Of a stretch of 53,802 nucleotides of DNA, positions 7,609-16,080 are shown in pieces. The translations under genes and the position numbers were made by a program. The stretch is from Ruegeria conchae. GTDB lineage: Bacteria > Pseudomonadota > Alphaproteobacteria > Rhodobacterales > Rhodobacteraceae. The stretch spans positions 1-53,802 of the forward strand of contig NZ_AEYW01000017.1 of the NCBI RefSeq assembly GCF_000192475.1. The letters are read 5' to 3'. Every line of letters starts with the position of its first letter. The stretch's first letter is position 1. The notes beneath the pieces are model-generated. The model saw only the letters and a list, made by a program, of their open reading frames with translations. It had not been told where the DNA came from and ran no database searches.

Positions 7609-8693
7609 CAGACCTGGCCCTTTGCCTTTTTGCGCATGGATTCGGCAAACCGAATAGCTGCAGCGACCGGGCGATAATATTCTTCGGTAATCTCCTGTCC
7701 GATCTCGACCGTGGCGTGTATCGCCCTCGCAGTCGGCGGGTCAGAGTGAATAGGCACGCCTGCCGCCCCGGCGGTTGAGCGAATGGTCGCAGCGATTTCG
7801 TCAACACCTTTTGCAACGCAGACCGGCGCGCTGCCGGTCGCGCGAGACCACTTCAAAGCAACGGCAAAATGGGTCGGGTTGACGATCACAACATCGGCTT
7901 TGGGAACTTCTGCCATCATCTGATTGGTTGCAATGTCCTGTGCGCGCTGGCGCCGTTGTTGTTTGATATGCGGATCACCTTCGGAATCTTTGGTCTCGTC
8001 CTGGATTTCCTTGCGCGACATTCTGTTTTTGCGCAGGTGTTCTGCATGCTGCCACAGATAATCGACAACGCCGATCGCCAATGCAATCGTGATGACGATG
8101 AACAGAAAACGTGTGAGCAAACTCATCATCAATAAGATTGAGGATCGTGCGGGCGTCGCGCTCGCAGTTAGAATCTCAGGCAAATTGGCGCGTAAAAACA
8201 GGGCTAGGCAAGTGCCGTAAATCAATAATTTCACAAAGCTTTTGGCAAATTCGAAAAGGCCGCCCCGGCCAAATTTGTTCTTTGCATTCGAAATGATCGA
8301 GATCCGCGAGATGCGTGGTTTCAATTTGTCCGGGGCAAAAATCAGTGCGCGTTGTGCAATGAGGCTGAGCAATACTGCGGCAGCCGGTAAAACGAACAAC
8401 ACTGCGATCGGGGTCAGTGTCGATTTCAGAATACTAGCGACTGTGGAGGTGGCTGGACCGACGGTCACCAAACCTGCGAATTGGTCTGACTGGTCGATCA
8501 GCACTAATAACAGATTACCAAGTTGTTCAGCCATATACGGGCCTGCGGCCAATAGTGCGGCGAGCAAACCAGCATATGCGGCGACCACCGACAGGTCATT
8601 GGATTTTGCGATTTCACCCTTTTTGCGGGCTTTTTCAAGCTTTTGTGGTGTGGCCTCAAATGACTTGTCGCTGTCGTCGTCCGATGCGCTCAT
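7608..8693 (-). CDS. flhB: Flagellar export switch protein FlhB
   Basis: This 361-residue protein has an N-terminal membrane domain of four hydrophobic helices (about 30-215) and a cytoplasmic domain with the autocleavage motif NPTH at residues 272-275, followed by FAVALKW. Self-cleavage between Asn and Pro switches export from rod/hook to filament substrates. The start 'MSASDDDSDKSFEATPQKLEKARKKGEIAKS' pattern is typical of the family. It overlaps fliR by ATGA and the next gene by TGATG. Confidence 0.96.
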   Translation of the reverse strand: MSASDDDSDKSFEATPQKLEKARKKGEIAKSNDLSVVAAYAGLLAALLAAGPYMAEQLGNLLLVLIDQSDQFAGLVTVGPATSTVASILKSTLTPIAVLFVLPAAAVLLSLIAQRALIFAPDKLKPRISRISIISNAKNKFGRGGLFEFAKSFVKLLIYGTCLALFLRANLPEILTASATPARSSILLMMSLLTRFLFIVITIALAIGVVDYLWQHAEHLRKNRMSRKEIQDETKDSEGDPHIKQQRRQRAQDIATNQMMAEVPKADVVIVNPTHFAVALKWSRATGSAPVCVAKGVDEIAATIRSTAGAAGVPIHSDPPTARAIHATVEIGQEITEEYYRPVAAAIRFAESMRKKAKGQV

Positions 8694-9463
8694 CGCAGAC
8701 CTCGCAGCGGGTTTTGAAGAAAGTCGAACAACGTGTCAGACCAGGTTGACAGGATAAATGGGACCCCTGCGAACAGCAGGAACAAGCCCGCGAATGTAAT
8801 TGCCGGAGCACCAACAAACGCGACCATGAGTTGCGGCATTGCCCGGTTGATCACACCGAGGGCGAGGTTGTAGATCAGCGATGCAATGACGAATGGCATT
8901 GCCAACGCGAACGCCAACCCAAAGCTACGCGCAATTTGTGTGACGCCCCAAGGTGAAAGGTCGGGTGCCGCTGGCAGAACCCCCATGGGGAATAGCATGT
9001 AACTGTTAATCATGAATTGTGCGGCGCGGATATGCAGGCCCAACAACATTGCCAGCGCCAACCCGGCCAATGTCAGCAGATAACCCATGGCCGGGACGGG
9101 CTCGGTAGCCACGCCGCCCAGAATCTGCGACAGTGACGTAGCTTGCGCCGCAATCGACCCAGCTGTTTGCAGGGCAAGCACAAACAAGCGCAACCCGATG
9201 CCGAGCATAAGGCCAATCAGGATTTCAATGCCGATCAAACCTGTCATGTTGGGCGCATCCGGGACTATTTCCGCGGAAGGGATCGCGGGCACGATAATCA
9301 GCGTGAATGCGACCGCGACCCCAAGTTTTACCCGCGTCGGAATGCTGCGCTCACCGAATGCGGGTAACAGAGAAACCAAGGCAGATACGCGAAGAAACAC
9401 GGCGAACAGATGCCACAGGTTTTGCCCAAGAAGCGGCAAAAGCTCTGCCGGGGCTGAACTCAC
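8690..9463 (-). CDS. fliR: Flagellar export gate protein FliR
   Basis: This 257-residue, very hydrophobic protein has about six membrane helices. 'GERSIPTRVKLGVAVAFTLI' near residue 37 and 'AMPQLMVAFVGAPAITFAGL' near residue 208 are FliR signatures. It builds the FliPQR channel of the export gate with fliQ of the convergent operon. It overlaps flhA upstream and flhB downstream by four bases each. Confidence 0.95.
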   Translation of the reverse strand: MSSAPAELLPLLGQNLWHLFAVFLRVSALVSLLPAFGERSIPTRVKLGVAVAFTLIIVPAIPSAEIVPDAPNMTGLIGIEILIGLMLGIGLRLFVLALQTAGSIAAQATSLSQILGGVATEPVPAMGYLLTLAGLALAMLLGLHIRAAQFMINSYMLFPMGVLPAAPDLSPWGVTQIARSFGLAFALAMPFVIASLIYNLALGVINRAMPQLMVAFVGAPAITFAGLFLLFAGVPFILSTWSDTLFDFLQNPLRGLR

Positions 9464-11544
9464 GCGGATACCGTTCCGACCAAGGCCGGCCTCGCCTCCA
9501 GCCCGATTTCTTCAAAAGACAGAACAGGGTTTGCAACGCCGCGTGCTTGCATGATGGTTCTAAGTAATCGGCGACGCCGGGTCGAGGTGACAACAGCTGG
9601 GAACAAGCCGCGATCGGCAGATTGCGCAATGCTGTTTACGACCCCATCAGCGAGCTTGTTGAACAGATTTGGTGGCAGTGCCACATCCAACCCGGCATTC
9701 GGGGCGTCGATCTGGTAGGTGGCGAAAGTGTCCTCCCACTCGGGGGCTAGCTGGATCAATGGGATCGATCCGTCCTCGCGCTTCATGTCAGAGACCAACT
9801 GAAAACCCAACCGCTGTCTAACCAATTCGCAAATCCCTGCGGGCTGAGTTGTGGTCAGGCGCGCTTCGGCCACGCTTTCAAGGATCAGTGCCATGTTGCG
9901 GATCGAGACCCGCTCATCAAGCAACAGCCGCAGGACTGCATGCAGTGTGTCGATTGGCACTTTGTCGGGGATCAGTTCGTCCAGCAACTTGCGGTTGGCC
10001 TCTGCCCGAGTCGGATCGCTGAGCCGCGTCATCTCGGACAACAGGCGGCGTAGGGATTTCAGATTCAGCAAGCGTGAGAAATTCTGTTTGATGATCTCAA
10101 GCAGATGGGTCGCAAGGATTTCCGGGGGGGTGACGATTGTAGCCCCATTGAGTGCTGCGACCTCCTGATCTTTGGGTAATATCCAGCGTGCAGGAGCGCC
10201 ATAAACGGGTTCAGTCACGTCCGTGCCGTCGGGTAGAAAATCGTGCCCTTCTTGCACCAGAGCAAGCACAAGTTCAGAGTTTAGAACACCACGTGCCTGT
10301 TCAACCCCCTGCACTTTGATCACGTAGGTGCCCGTCGGCAGGTCCGCGCGGTCGGTCAGGCGTATCTCGGGCAGGATCAGGCCAAAGCTAGAAGCGACAT
10401 AGGTCCGCATATTGGCGATCCGTGCATCTAGGCCGGTACCAGGATTCAACACCATGCTGACAAGGTCAGGTGCGAATTCAAGATGTACATCATCAAGGTC
10501 CAGGATGTCTCCGATGGCTTGCGAGACCGGTGTGTCAGCATCGACCACTTGCGGTTCGGTCTCGGCTTCTTCGCTTCGTTTACGGATACCGGAGTAGGCG
10601 GCATAGCCCAAAACCCCCGCCCCCAGAATAAAGGGCAGAAATGGCAAGCCGGGAACCAACGCAAACAGAGCCATCAGAACTGCAACCGTCCCCAACGCTG
10701 CCGGGTGGCGTCCAAGCTGCGAGAATATCGCGTTGTCAGTCGCGCCTTGCGTACCGCCGCGTGCCAGCAGCAAAGCCGAGGCGATCGATATGATCACCGC
10801 TGGAATCTGCGAGACCAACCCATCGCCAACAGTCAGGATGGCATAGGTCTCAAAGGCCGATGTGACTGGCATCCCATGCACGATAACACCCATGACCAGC
10901 CCCATCACGAGGTTAAGCAGCGTGATCAGCAGCCCGGCGATGGCGTCACCTTTGACGAATTTTGACGCCCCGTCGAGCGAGCCAAAAAAGGTGGTTTCCT
11001 GTTGTTCGCGTTCACGCCGTTCTTTGGCTTGCTGGTGGTCGATAGCTCCGGCGGACATGTCACTGTCGATGGCAAGCTGTTTGCCGGGCATTCCGTCCAG
11101 TGCGAACCGAGCGCCGACTTCGGCCATGCGTGCCGCACCCTTGGTAATGACCATGAAGTTCACGATCAAAAGCACGCCAAACACCACCAGCCCCAGAAAT
11201 ATGCTGCCGCTCATGACGAATTGGGCAAAGCCCTCGATCACGTCGCCAGCCGCATTGGTGCCAGTATGCCCCTGCCCAATAATCAGCTTGGTCGAGGACA
11301 CGTTCAGCGACAAACGCAGCATCAGTGAGGCCAGCAGAATTGTCGGGAAGGATGAAAAATCCAAAGGCCGCTCAATGAACAATGTCAGGGTGAAGATCAG
11401 GATCGCCAGTGCAAATGAGGCGGCCAACCCCACATCTAGCACCCAGGCGGGCATTGGCAGGATCATCATGACGATGACCGCCATCAACGCTAATGCCAGT
11501 AGAATGGTCGGAGAGAACAAGGTGCGGGGATCGATACGGGGCAC
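9460..11544 (-). CDS. flhA: Flagellar export gate protein FlhA
   Basis: At 694 residues this is full length. The N-terminal half holds eight or so membrane helices with the conserved 'FVMSGSIFLGLVVFGVLLIVNFMVITKGAARMAEVGARFALDGMPGKQ' FHIPEP-type loop. The C-terminal half is the cytoplasmic ring domain that docks chaperones and substrates. The start is GTG at 11544 with AGGAG seven bases upstream. It follows the lytic transglycosylase gene after nine bases. Confidence 0.97.
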   Translation of the reverse strand: MPRIDPRTLFSPTILLALALMAVIVMMILPMPAWVLDVGLAASFALAILIFTLTLFIERPLDFSSFPTILLASLMLRLSLNVSSTKLIIGQGHTGTNAAGDVIEGFAQFVMSGSIFLGLVVFGVLLIVNFMVITKGAARMAEVGARFALDGMPGKQLAIDSDMSAGAIDHQQAKERREREQQETTFFGSLDGASKFVKGDAIAGLLITLLNLVMGLVMGVIVHGMPVTSAFETYAILTVGDGLVSQIPAVIISIASALLLARGGTQGATDNAIFSQLGRHPAALGTVAVLMALFALVPGLPFLPFILGAGVLGYAAYSGIRKRSEEAETEPQVVDADTPVSQAIGDILDLDDVHLEFAPDLVSMVLNPGTGLDARIANMRTYVASSFGLILPEIRLTDRADLPTGTYVIKVQGVEQARGVLNSELVLALVQEGHDFLPDGTDVTEPVYGAPARWILPKDQEVAALNGATIVTPPEILATHLLEIIKQNFSRLLNLKSLRRLLSEMTRLSDPTRAEANRKLLDELIPDKVPIDTLHAVLRLLLDERVSIRNMALILESVAEARLTTTQPAGICELVRQRLGFQLVSDMKREDGSIPLIQLAPEWEDTFATYQIDAPNAGLDVALPPNLFNKLADGVVNSIAQSADRGLFPAVVTSTRRRRLLRTIMQARGVANPVLSFEEIGLEARPALVGTVSA

Positions 11545-11553
11545 GGTCTGCTC

Positions 11554-12231
11554 CTAGTTGAATGTAATGAAGGCGGTGGCGGTGGTGGTTTCGGGTACCA
11601 GAGACCCCAGCGCTTTCTGTTCGGCCGGATGTACGCTCAAGGGTATGAGCGGAGCTGCCGCAGCTGTGAATGGATCGCGCCGACTGACTAGGGGTGATCC
11701 GTTCAATTGCGCCAATACAGTTTGAAAGCGGTCTGAATACGCCGCTGCGTGCCGACGGGTCCGCGAATGGTAGGCTCCGGCGGCAGCTGGCCATGATCCA
11801 AGCTCCGCATAGAGCTGGGACAGAAACCGGGCTGCGTAGGCGGCGTTTTCATCCGGATCGAACATTGCATCGATCGAGCGGAAGGCCTTGCCGTGCCAGC
11901 GGTAATTGATCTGGAAGCATCCCACATCAAAACTGCGAGTGCCAGATTTGAAGATGTCGAACACGTAGGACTTTGCTTCGACTTCAGAGGCGAACCAATA
12001 GCCTTGCCCATCGCGATTGACGGTCCAGGGCCAGGGTTCCAGTCTGCCGTCCAGTGTACGGCCTGTTTCGACCCGAGCAATTGCCCTGAGGACGTCAAGA
12101 GGAACGCCCTCGGACTGAGCTGCGCGGCGCGCGGCGTGATCGCACAGCGCGGCTGTCGATGTTGCATGTCCGGCGTGGGCCAGAAAGTTATGCGCCAGAA
12201 GTGCAGCAACGAGAAGTTTATGAATTGGCAT
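11554..12231 (-). CDS. Flagellar-cluster lytic transglycosylase (SLT domain)
   Basis: This 225-residue protein has a signal peptide (about 1-23, ending AGHA). Its SLT-type muramidase domain has 'LRAIARVETGR' with the catalytic Glu, 'FDVGCFQINYRWHG' and 'NAAYAARFLSQLYAELGSWPAAAGAYHS'. Such enzymes cleave the glycan strand of peptidoglycan with 1,6-anhydro product formation. As first gene of the flhA-fliR-flhB operon it probably opens the wall for rod assembly, like SltF in Rhodobacter; that role is inference. The C-terminal 60 residues are low-complexity and may be a tail that binds a partner. A CtrA-like site is centred 59 nt upstream. Confidence 0.88.
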   Translation of the reverse strand: MPIHKLLVAALLAHNFLAHAGHATSTAALCDHAARRAAQSEGVPLDVLRAIARVETGRTLDGRLEPWPWTVNRDGQGYWFASEVEAKSYVFDIFKSGTRSFDVGCFQINYRWHGKAFRSIDAMFDPDENAAYAARFLSQLYAELGSWPAAAGAYHSRTRRHAAAYSDRFQTVLAQLNGSPLVSRRDPFTAAAAPLIPLSVHPAEQKALGSLVPETTTATAFITFN

Positions 12232-12281
12232 TCTGTTGGTCCGGGATTCTGGTCAGTCCCGCTCAAGCTAGCCAATTATCT

Positions 12282-12297
12282 GTTTACAGAGGGTTAG
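12282..12297. promoter_or_regulatory. Degenerate CtrA-like site upstream of lytic transglycosylase-flhA operon
   Basis: The minus strand reads CTAA, seven bases, TAAAC: two mismatches from TTAA-N7-TTAAC. It would not stand alone, but its centre is 59 nt before the start codon, the same distance as in front of motB, fliI and flgE. Confidence 0.3.
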
Positions 12298-12303
12298 CGC
12301 ATC

Positions 12304-12732
12304 TCAGTTTCGATCAATTTTGCGGCCGAAAACAACGCTGGTGTTGGTGCGCAAAACACCGGGGACGCGCGCGAGCTCGTCAACCAAAATATCAAGGTCT
12401 TCGATTCGCGGGGCTTCGGCTGACAGCAACAGGTCAAACTCACCATTGATCGACAAGCAGAGCTTCACCTCGGGATAGGCTTCAAGCCGTTTGATGATGC
12501 GTGTGGTTTCCTTTTGCTGCACTTCTAGCAGTACAACGATCTGTACCTTCGGTGTGTCTTCGTTTTCTCGCAGCACGACGGAGTAACCAGCAATGACACC
12601 TCGCTCTTCCATGCGGTTAATGCGTTCATGCACAGTTGTCCGGGCAACACCCAGCATTGCCGCGATGCGCGTAGTCGAGTCGCGCGCGTTATGCTGGAGA
12701 GCGGCGATGATGCGTCGGTCAAGCTGGTCCAT
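12304..12732 (-). CDS. Lrp/AsnC-family transcriptional regulator
   Basis: This 142-residue protein has an N-terminal winged HTH ('LDRRIIAALQHNARDSTTRIAAMLGVARTTVHERINRMEERGVI', residues 3-47) and a C-terminal RAM ligand-binding domain (about 65-135) with 'VKLCLSINGEFDLLL'. It should be a homodimeric or octameric regulator responding to an amino acid or similar small molecule. It stands alone between the flagellar operon and the exporter gene, so the target is not evident. Confidence 0.9.
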   Translation of the reverse strand: MDQLDRRIIAALQHNARDSTTRIAAMLGVARTTVHERINRMEERGVIAGYSVVLRENEDTPKVQIVVLLEVQQKETTRIIKRLEAYPEVKLCLSINGEFDLLLSAEAPRIEDLDILVDELARVPGVLRTNTSVVFGRKIDRN

Positions 12733-12788
12733 GCGGTCTCCGGGATGAGGCAGATGTGTCCGGGTTTAGGGTAGATGCCGGGCAAAGC

Positions 12789-14108
12789 TCAAGGTTCAAG
12801 AGGAATACGAGGGTGCAACTCGTCAATGATGATCGGATGGGCATGCGGTTTGGGTCCTGCGAGATGTGGATGATCCGGCGGCAGTTCCGGATGGTTGTGG
12901 ACCACAGATTTTGCGTCGGTGCGAGGCCAAACCCTTATCACGAAGATAAGGCCCAAAACGGCAGCGGTGGCCATTCCGGCCATGGCGACCGTCGAACCAA
13001 ACCAGGTCATCAGCGACCCGGCCAACGGATACAGCACCAGCCAGCAGGCATGAGACAGTGTGAATTGAGCGGCGAAGACTGCCGGGCGATCTTCGGGATG
13101 TGCAGATCGGGTCAGCAGGCGACCCGATGGTGTCAGAGTGCTAGAATATCCAAAGCCAACCAGTATCCAGATCGCAGTCAGCACGCCCAGCGTCATCGGT
13201 ATGGTTGCGGCCAGAATAGCGGCCACCGCCATTGTTCCGGTTGCCATTGTGGCACCACTCAGCATGACACGACGATCAGGGATCCGATCCAGCAGGCGTG
13301 GCAGCGCGAACGCAGCCAACATCGAACCACCACCAAAACCGGCCAGTGCAATGGCAACAGCGCTTTCAGACAGGTCGAGATCACCACGCACGATCACGAC
13401 GGTATTAACGATCACCATCGAACTAAGGGCCGCTGCGCTCCAGCTCAGAGCCAACAGGCCACGTAGGCGCGGGGTCTTGAGGTATATTCTGATACCACGG
13501 GTGGTTCGGTCATAGATGCCGCGTGGTTCTTTCGGTTTTGGGGAAGGCAGTGTTGCAGACACCACAAGCAGGGCGGAAGCGACAAAGCCAATACTGGTGC
13601 CCAGGAACAGACTGTCGAAACTGACGATCAATAAGAGTGCGGCGGCCAGTATCGGGCTTAGAAGACTTTCCAGATCGTATGCCAGACGCGACAGAGACAG
13701 GGCTTTGGTATAGTCCTGTTCGTCTGTAAGAACTTCAGGAATCGTCGCCTGAAAGGCCGGAGTGAACCCGGCAGAAGCCGATTGCAGGACAAAGATCAGC
13801 ACATAGACCTGCCAAATTTCAGTGACGAATGGCAAACACAGAGCGACGATTGCACGCACAATGTCCAATGCCACAAGCATTCTACGCCGGTCCAAACGTT
13901 CGGCAAAGGCTGCGGCAAGAGGAGCCACAGTGACATAGGCTACCATCTTTATGGTTAGCGCGGTGCCTAGAACCAACCCTGCTGAATCTCCGGCCAGATC
14001 AAATGCTAAAAGCCCCAGCGCCACTGTCGCCAGACCGGTGCCTGTCAGGGCCACAATCTGGGCAGCCAGCAGATGCCGATAGGTGCGATTTGTCAGGACG
14101 CTGAGCAT
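12789..14108 (-). CDS. MFS efflux transporter with His-rich C-terminal tail (NrsD/NreB-like)
   Basis: This 439-residue major facilitator has about twelve membrane helices and the loop motif 'AAFAERLDRRRMLVALDIVRA' after helix 2. The last 37 residues are cytoplasmic and carry seven histidines in pairs (HNH, HPH, HAH). Nickel exporters of the NrsD/NreB group have a His-rich C-terminal tail. It lies three bases behind a CsoR/RcnR-family metal sensor in the same direction, so it is probably metal efflux under that sensor's control. Nickel, and possibly cobalt, is the inferred substrate; the sequence does not prove the metal. Confidence 0.82.
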   Translation of the reverse strand: MLSVLTNRTYRHLLAAQIVALTGTGLATVALGLLAFDLAGDSAGLVLGTALTIKMVAYVTVAPLAAAFAERLDRRRMLVALDIVRAIVALCLPFVTEIWQVYVLIFVLQSASAGFTPAFQATIPEVLTDEQDYTKALSLSRLAYDLESLLSPILAAALLLIVSFDSLFLGTSIGFVASALLVVSATLPSPKPKEPRGIYDRTTRGIRIYLKTPRLRGLLALSWSAAALSSMVIVNTVVIVRGDLDLSESAVAIALAGFGGGSMLAAFALPRLLDRIPDRRVMLSGATMATGTMAVAAILAATIPMTLGVLTAIWILVGFGYSSTLTPSGRLLTRSAHPEDRPAVFAAQFTLSHACWLVLYPLAGSLMTWFGSTVAMAGMATAAVLGLIFVIRVWPRTDAKSVVHNHPELPPDHPHLAGPKPHAHPIIIDELHPRIPLEP

Positions 14109-14111
14109 TGG

Positions 14112-14369
14112 TCAGAGGTACTTGGTTATAGTTTTGAAGTCTTCGATGGCAGTCTGATCTGCTTCACCAGACAGGCAGTGATCAACATGATCATGGATCA
14201 GCACGCGCTTGGCGTTGGTGATAGCTTTCTCCACCGCAAAAAGCTGCTGAGCGATGTCAGCGCAGGGGGCTTCAGCTTCTAGCATGGTGATCACCTTGGC
14301 CAAATGCCCGTGCGCGCGTTTCAGGCGCGCGGTGATCTGCGGGTGAGAATTATGGGTATGGGATGTCAT
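14112..14369 (-). CDS. CsoR/RcnR-family metal-sensing repressor, InrS-like
   Basis: This 85-residue all-helical protein is of the CsoR/RcnR/FrmR type. Metal-fingerprint positions W-X-Y-Z are His4 (or His6), Cys36, His61 and Cys65. Copper CsoR uses Cys-His-Cys without the His at W, and E. coli RcnR uses His-Cys-His-His. The His-Cys-His-Cys set seen here is that of the cyanobacterial nickel sensor InrS. Basic DNA-contact residues occur in 'ARLKRAHGHLAKV'. A good AAGGAT site precedes the ATG. The gene leads a two-gene operon with the exporter, the classical de-repression layout. Confidence 0.88.
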   Translation of the reverse strand: MTSHTHNSHPQITARLKRAHGHLAKVITMLEAEAPCADIAQQLFAVEKAITNAKRVLIHDHVDHCLSGEADQTAIEDFKTITKYL

Positions 14370-14379
14370 GGTGTATCCT

Positions 14380-14400
14380 TATCCCCCCCATGGGGTTATT
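14380..14400. promoter_or_regulatory. Candidate CsoR/RcnR-type operator
   Basis: A G/C tract flanked by TTA/TAT lies just upstream of the sensor gene: on the minus strand AATAACCCC, ATG, then GGGGGGATAA. CsoR/RcnR-family repressors recognise short G/C tracts with flanking T/A bases. It abuts the ribosome-binding site at about 14375-14381, so a bound tetramer could block transcription of both genes. Confidence 0.55.
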
Positions 14401-14502
14401 GTCAAGTTGGTCGCGATGCTGTAACTACGCGCGCGCCGAGGACGTTGAGTTTGGCTGCGAAACCTCCTATCTCGGGGTCGAGACCGCACAAAGGAAGTCG
14501 GC

Positions 14503-15117
14503 GTGGCGAATTATCTGTATAAAAACGATCTGCCCGAAGGGTTGAATATGGGCCCAGTCGTGGCCATCGATTGCGAAACCATGGGGCTGAACCCGCATCG
14601 GGACCGGCTGTGTGTCATCCAGATGTCGGGTGGGGATGGAAACTGTCACATCGTTCAGGTCGAAAAGGGTCAATCATCAGCCCCGAACCTCTGTGCGATG
14701 CTTGAAGACCCCAATGTGTTGAAGCTGTTCCATTTTGGCCGCTTCGATATTGCAGCCATGTATCACGCGTTCGGTGCGCTTGCAGCGCCGGTCTATTGCA
14801 CCAAGATCGCCAGCCGGTTGGTGCGTACCTACACCGACCGCCATGGCCTGAAGAACCTGTGTCAGGAACTGCTGGGTGTCGATATTTCGAAACAGCAGCA
14901 AATGAGCGATTGGGGTGCGGAAACCCTGACGGATGCTCAGCTGGACTATGCTGCATCGGATGTATTGTATCTGCACCGTCTGCGCGACGCGCTGGACGGT
15001 CGGCTTGCCCGTGAAGACCGTACCGAGGTGGCACAGGCCTGTTTTGATTTCCTACCCACGCGTGCGAAGCTTGACCTCGCAGGCTGGCCCGAAACTGATA
15101 TTTTTGCGCACTCATGA
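14503..15117 (+). CDS. Ribonuclease D-like 3'-5' exonuclease
   Basis: This 204-residue DEDDy exonuclease has Asp23 and Glu25 in 'AIDCETMGL', Asp82 in 'GRFDIAAM', and Tyr149/Asp153 in 'LDYAASDVLYL', the complete metal-binding set. It lacks the HRDC domains of full RNase D (about 370 residues). It is the short RNase D-like form, which may trim tRNA or other RNA 3' ends. The start is GTG with AAAGGAAG upstream. It overlaps kdsD by ATGA. Confidence 0.9.
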   Translation: MANYLYKNDLPEGLNMGPVVAIDCETMGLNPHRDRLCVIQMSGGDGNCHIVQVEKGQSSAPNLCAMLEDPNVLKLFHFGRFDIAAMYHAFGALAAPVYCTKIASRLVRTYTDRHGLKNLCQELLGVDISKQQQMSDWGAETLTDAQLDYAASDVLYLHRLRDALDGRLAREDRTEVAQACFDFLPTRAKLDLAGWPETDIFAHS

Positions 15118-16076
15118 CAGATACTGAGTCCTTTTTGAAAACTGCACGCCAGGTCATCACCGATGAGGCCCGTGCCTTGGACGTCCTTGCCGAAGGCTTG
15201 GACGAGCATTTTGCCGAAGCTGTGCAGCTGATCCTGCAGGCCACAGGCCGCATCATCATCAGCGGTATCGGCAAATCCGGGCATATCGGCCACAAGATCG
15301 CGGCGACCTTGGCTAGTACCGGTACGCCAGCCTATTTCGTCCACCCGGCCGAGGCCAGCCACGGTGATTTGGGCATGGTCTCGAAAGGGGATGTGGTTCT
15401 GGCTATCTCGAACTCAGGTGAAGCGCCGGAACTTGCCAATCTGCTGGCCTTTACGCGGCGCTTTGGAATTCCGCTGATTGGTCTGTCCAGCAAACCCGAA
15501 AGCACGCTGATGAAGCAGGCTGACGTGCACCTGCTTATTCCATCGATGGGAGAGGCCTGCGGCTTTGGTATGGTTCCCTCGATCTCGACCACTCTGACGT
15601 TGGCGATGGGTGACGCTTTGGCAATCGCGTTGATGAAATACCGAGATTTCAGGCCCGAGGATTTTCGTGCCTACCACCCAGGAGGCAAACTGGGGGCGCA
15701 ATTATCTACCGTGCGCGATTTGATGCACAAAGATATGCCTCTGGTAACTGCCGGTACTCCGATGAGCGAGGCACTGCTGGTTATGAGCCAGAAGAGCTTT
15801 GGGGTCGTTGGCGTTACTGATGAGGCCGGCTGTTTGCTGGGCATTATCACGGATGGTGACCTGCGTCGGAACATGGACGGGCTACTGAACAAAAACACCA
15901 CAGAGGTAATGACCGAAAATCCTCTGACCATCGCGCCAAACGCAATGGCAGAAGAGGCGGTTTCGATCATGAATGATCGCAAGATCACTTCTCTTTTTGT
16001 GGTGGATCCCGAGACCAATGGTCCGACATCGGGGCTGTTGCATATCCACGACTGTCTGCGTGTAGGGCTGGGTTAA
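15114..16076 (+). CDS. kdsD: D-arabinose 5-phosphate isomerase
   Basis: This 320-residue KdsD/KpsF-type isomerase converts ribulose 5-phosphate to arabinose 5-phosphate, the first step to KDO for lipopolysaccharide. An SIS domain (about 40-175) has 'SGIGKSGHIGHKIAATLASTGTPA' and 'SNSGEAPELANLL'. Two CBS domains (about 205-320) have 'VTDEAGCLLGIITDGDLRR'. The sequence 'AYHPGGKLG' joins the two parts as in the family. It lies directly before lptC-lptA-lptB, so KDO synthesis and LPS transport are co-transcribed. Confidence 0.95.
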   Translation: MTDTESFLKTARQVITDEARALDVLAEGLDEHFAEAVQLILQATGRIIISGIGKSGHIGHKIAATLASTGTPAYFVHPAEASHGDLGMVSKGDVVLAISNSGEAPELANLLAFTRRFGIPLIGLSSKPESTLMKQADVHLLIPSMGEACGFGMVPSISTTLTLAMGDALAIALMKYRDFRPEDFRAYHPGGKLGAQLSTVRDLMHKDMPLVTAGTPMSEALLVMSQKSFGVVGVTDEAGCLLGIITDGDLRRNMDGLLNKNTTEVMTENPLTIAPNAMAEEAVSIMNDRKITSLFVVDPETNGPTSGLLHIHDCLRVGLG

Positions 16077-16080
16077 GGAA

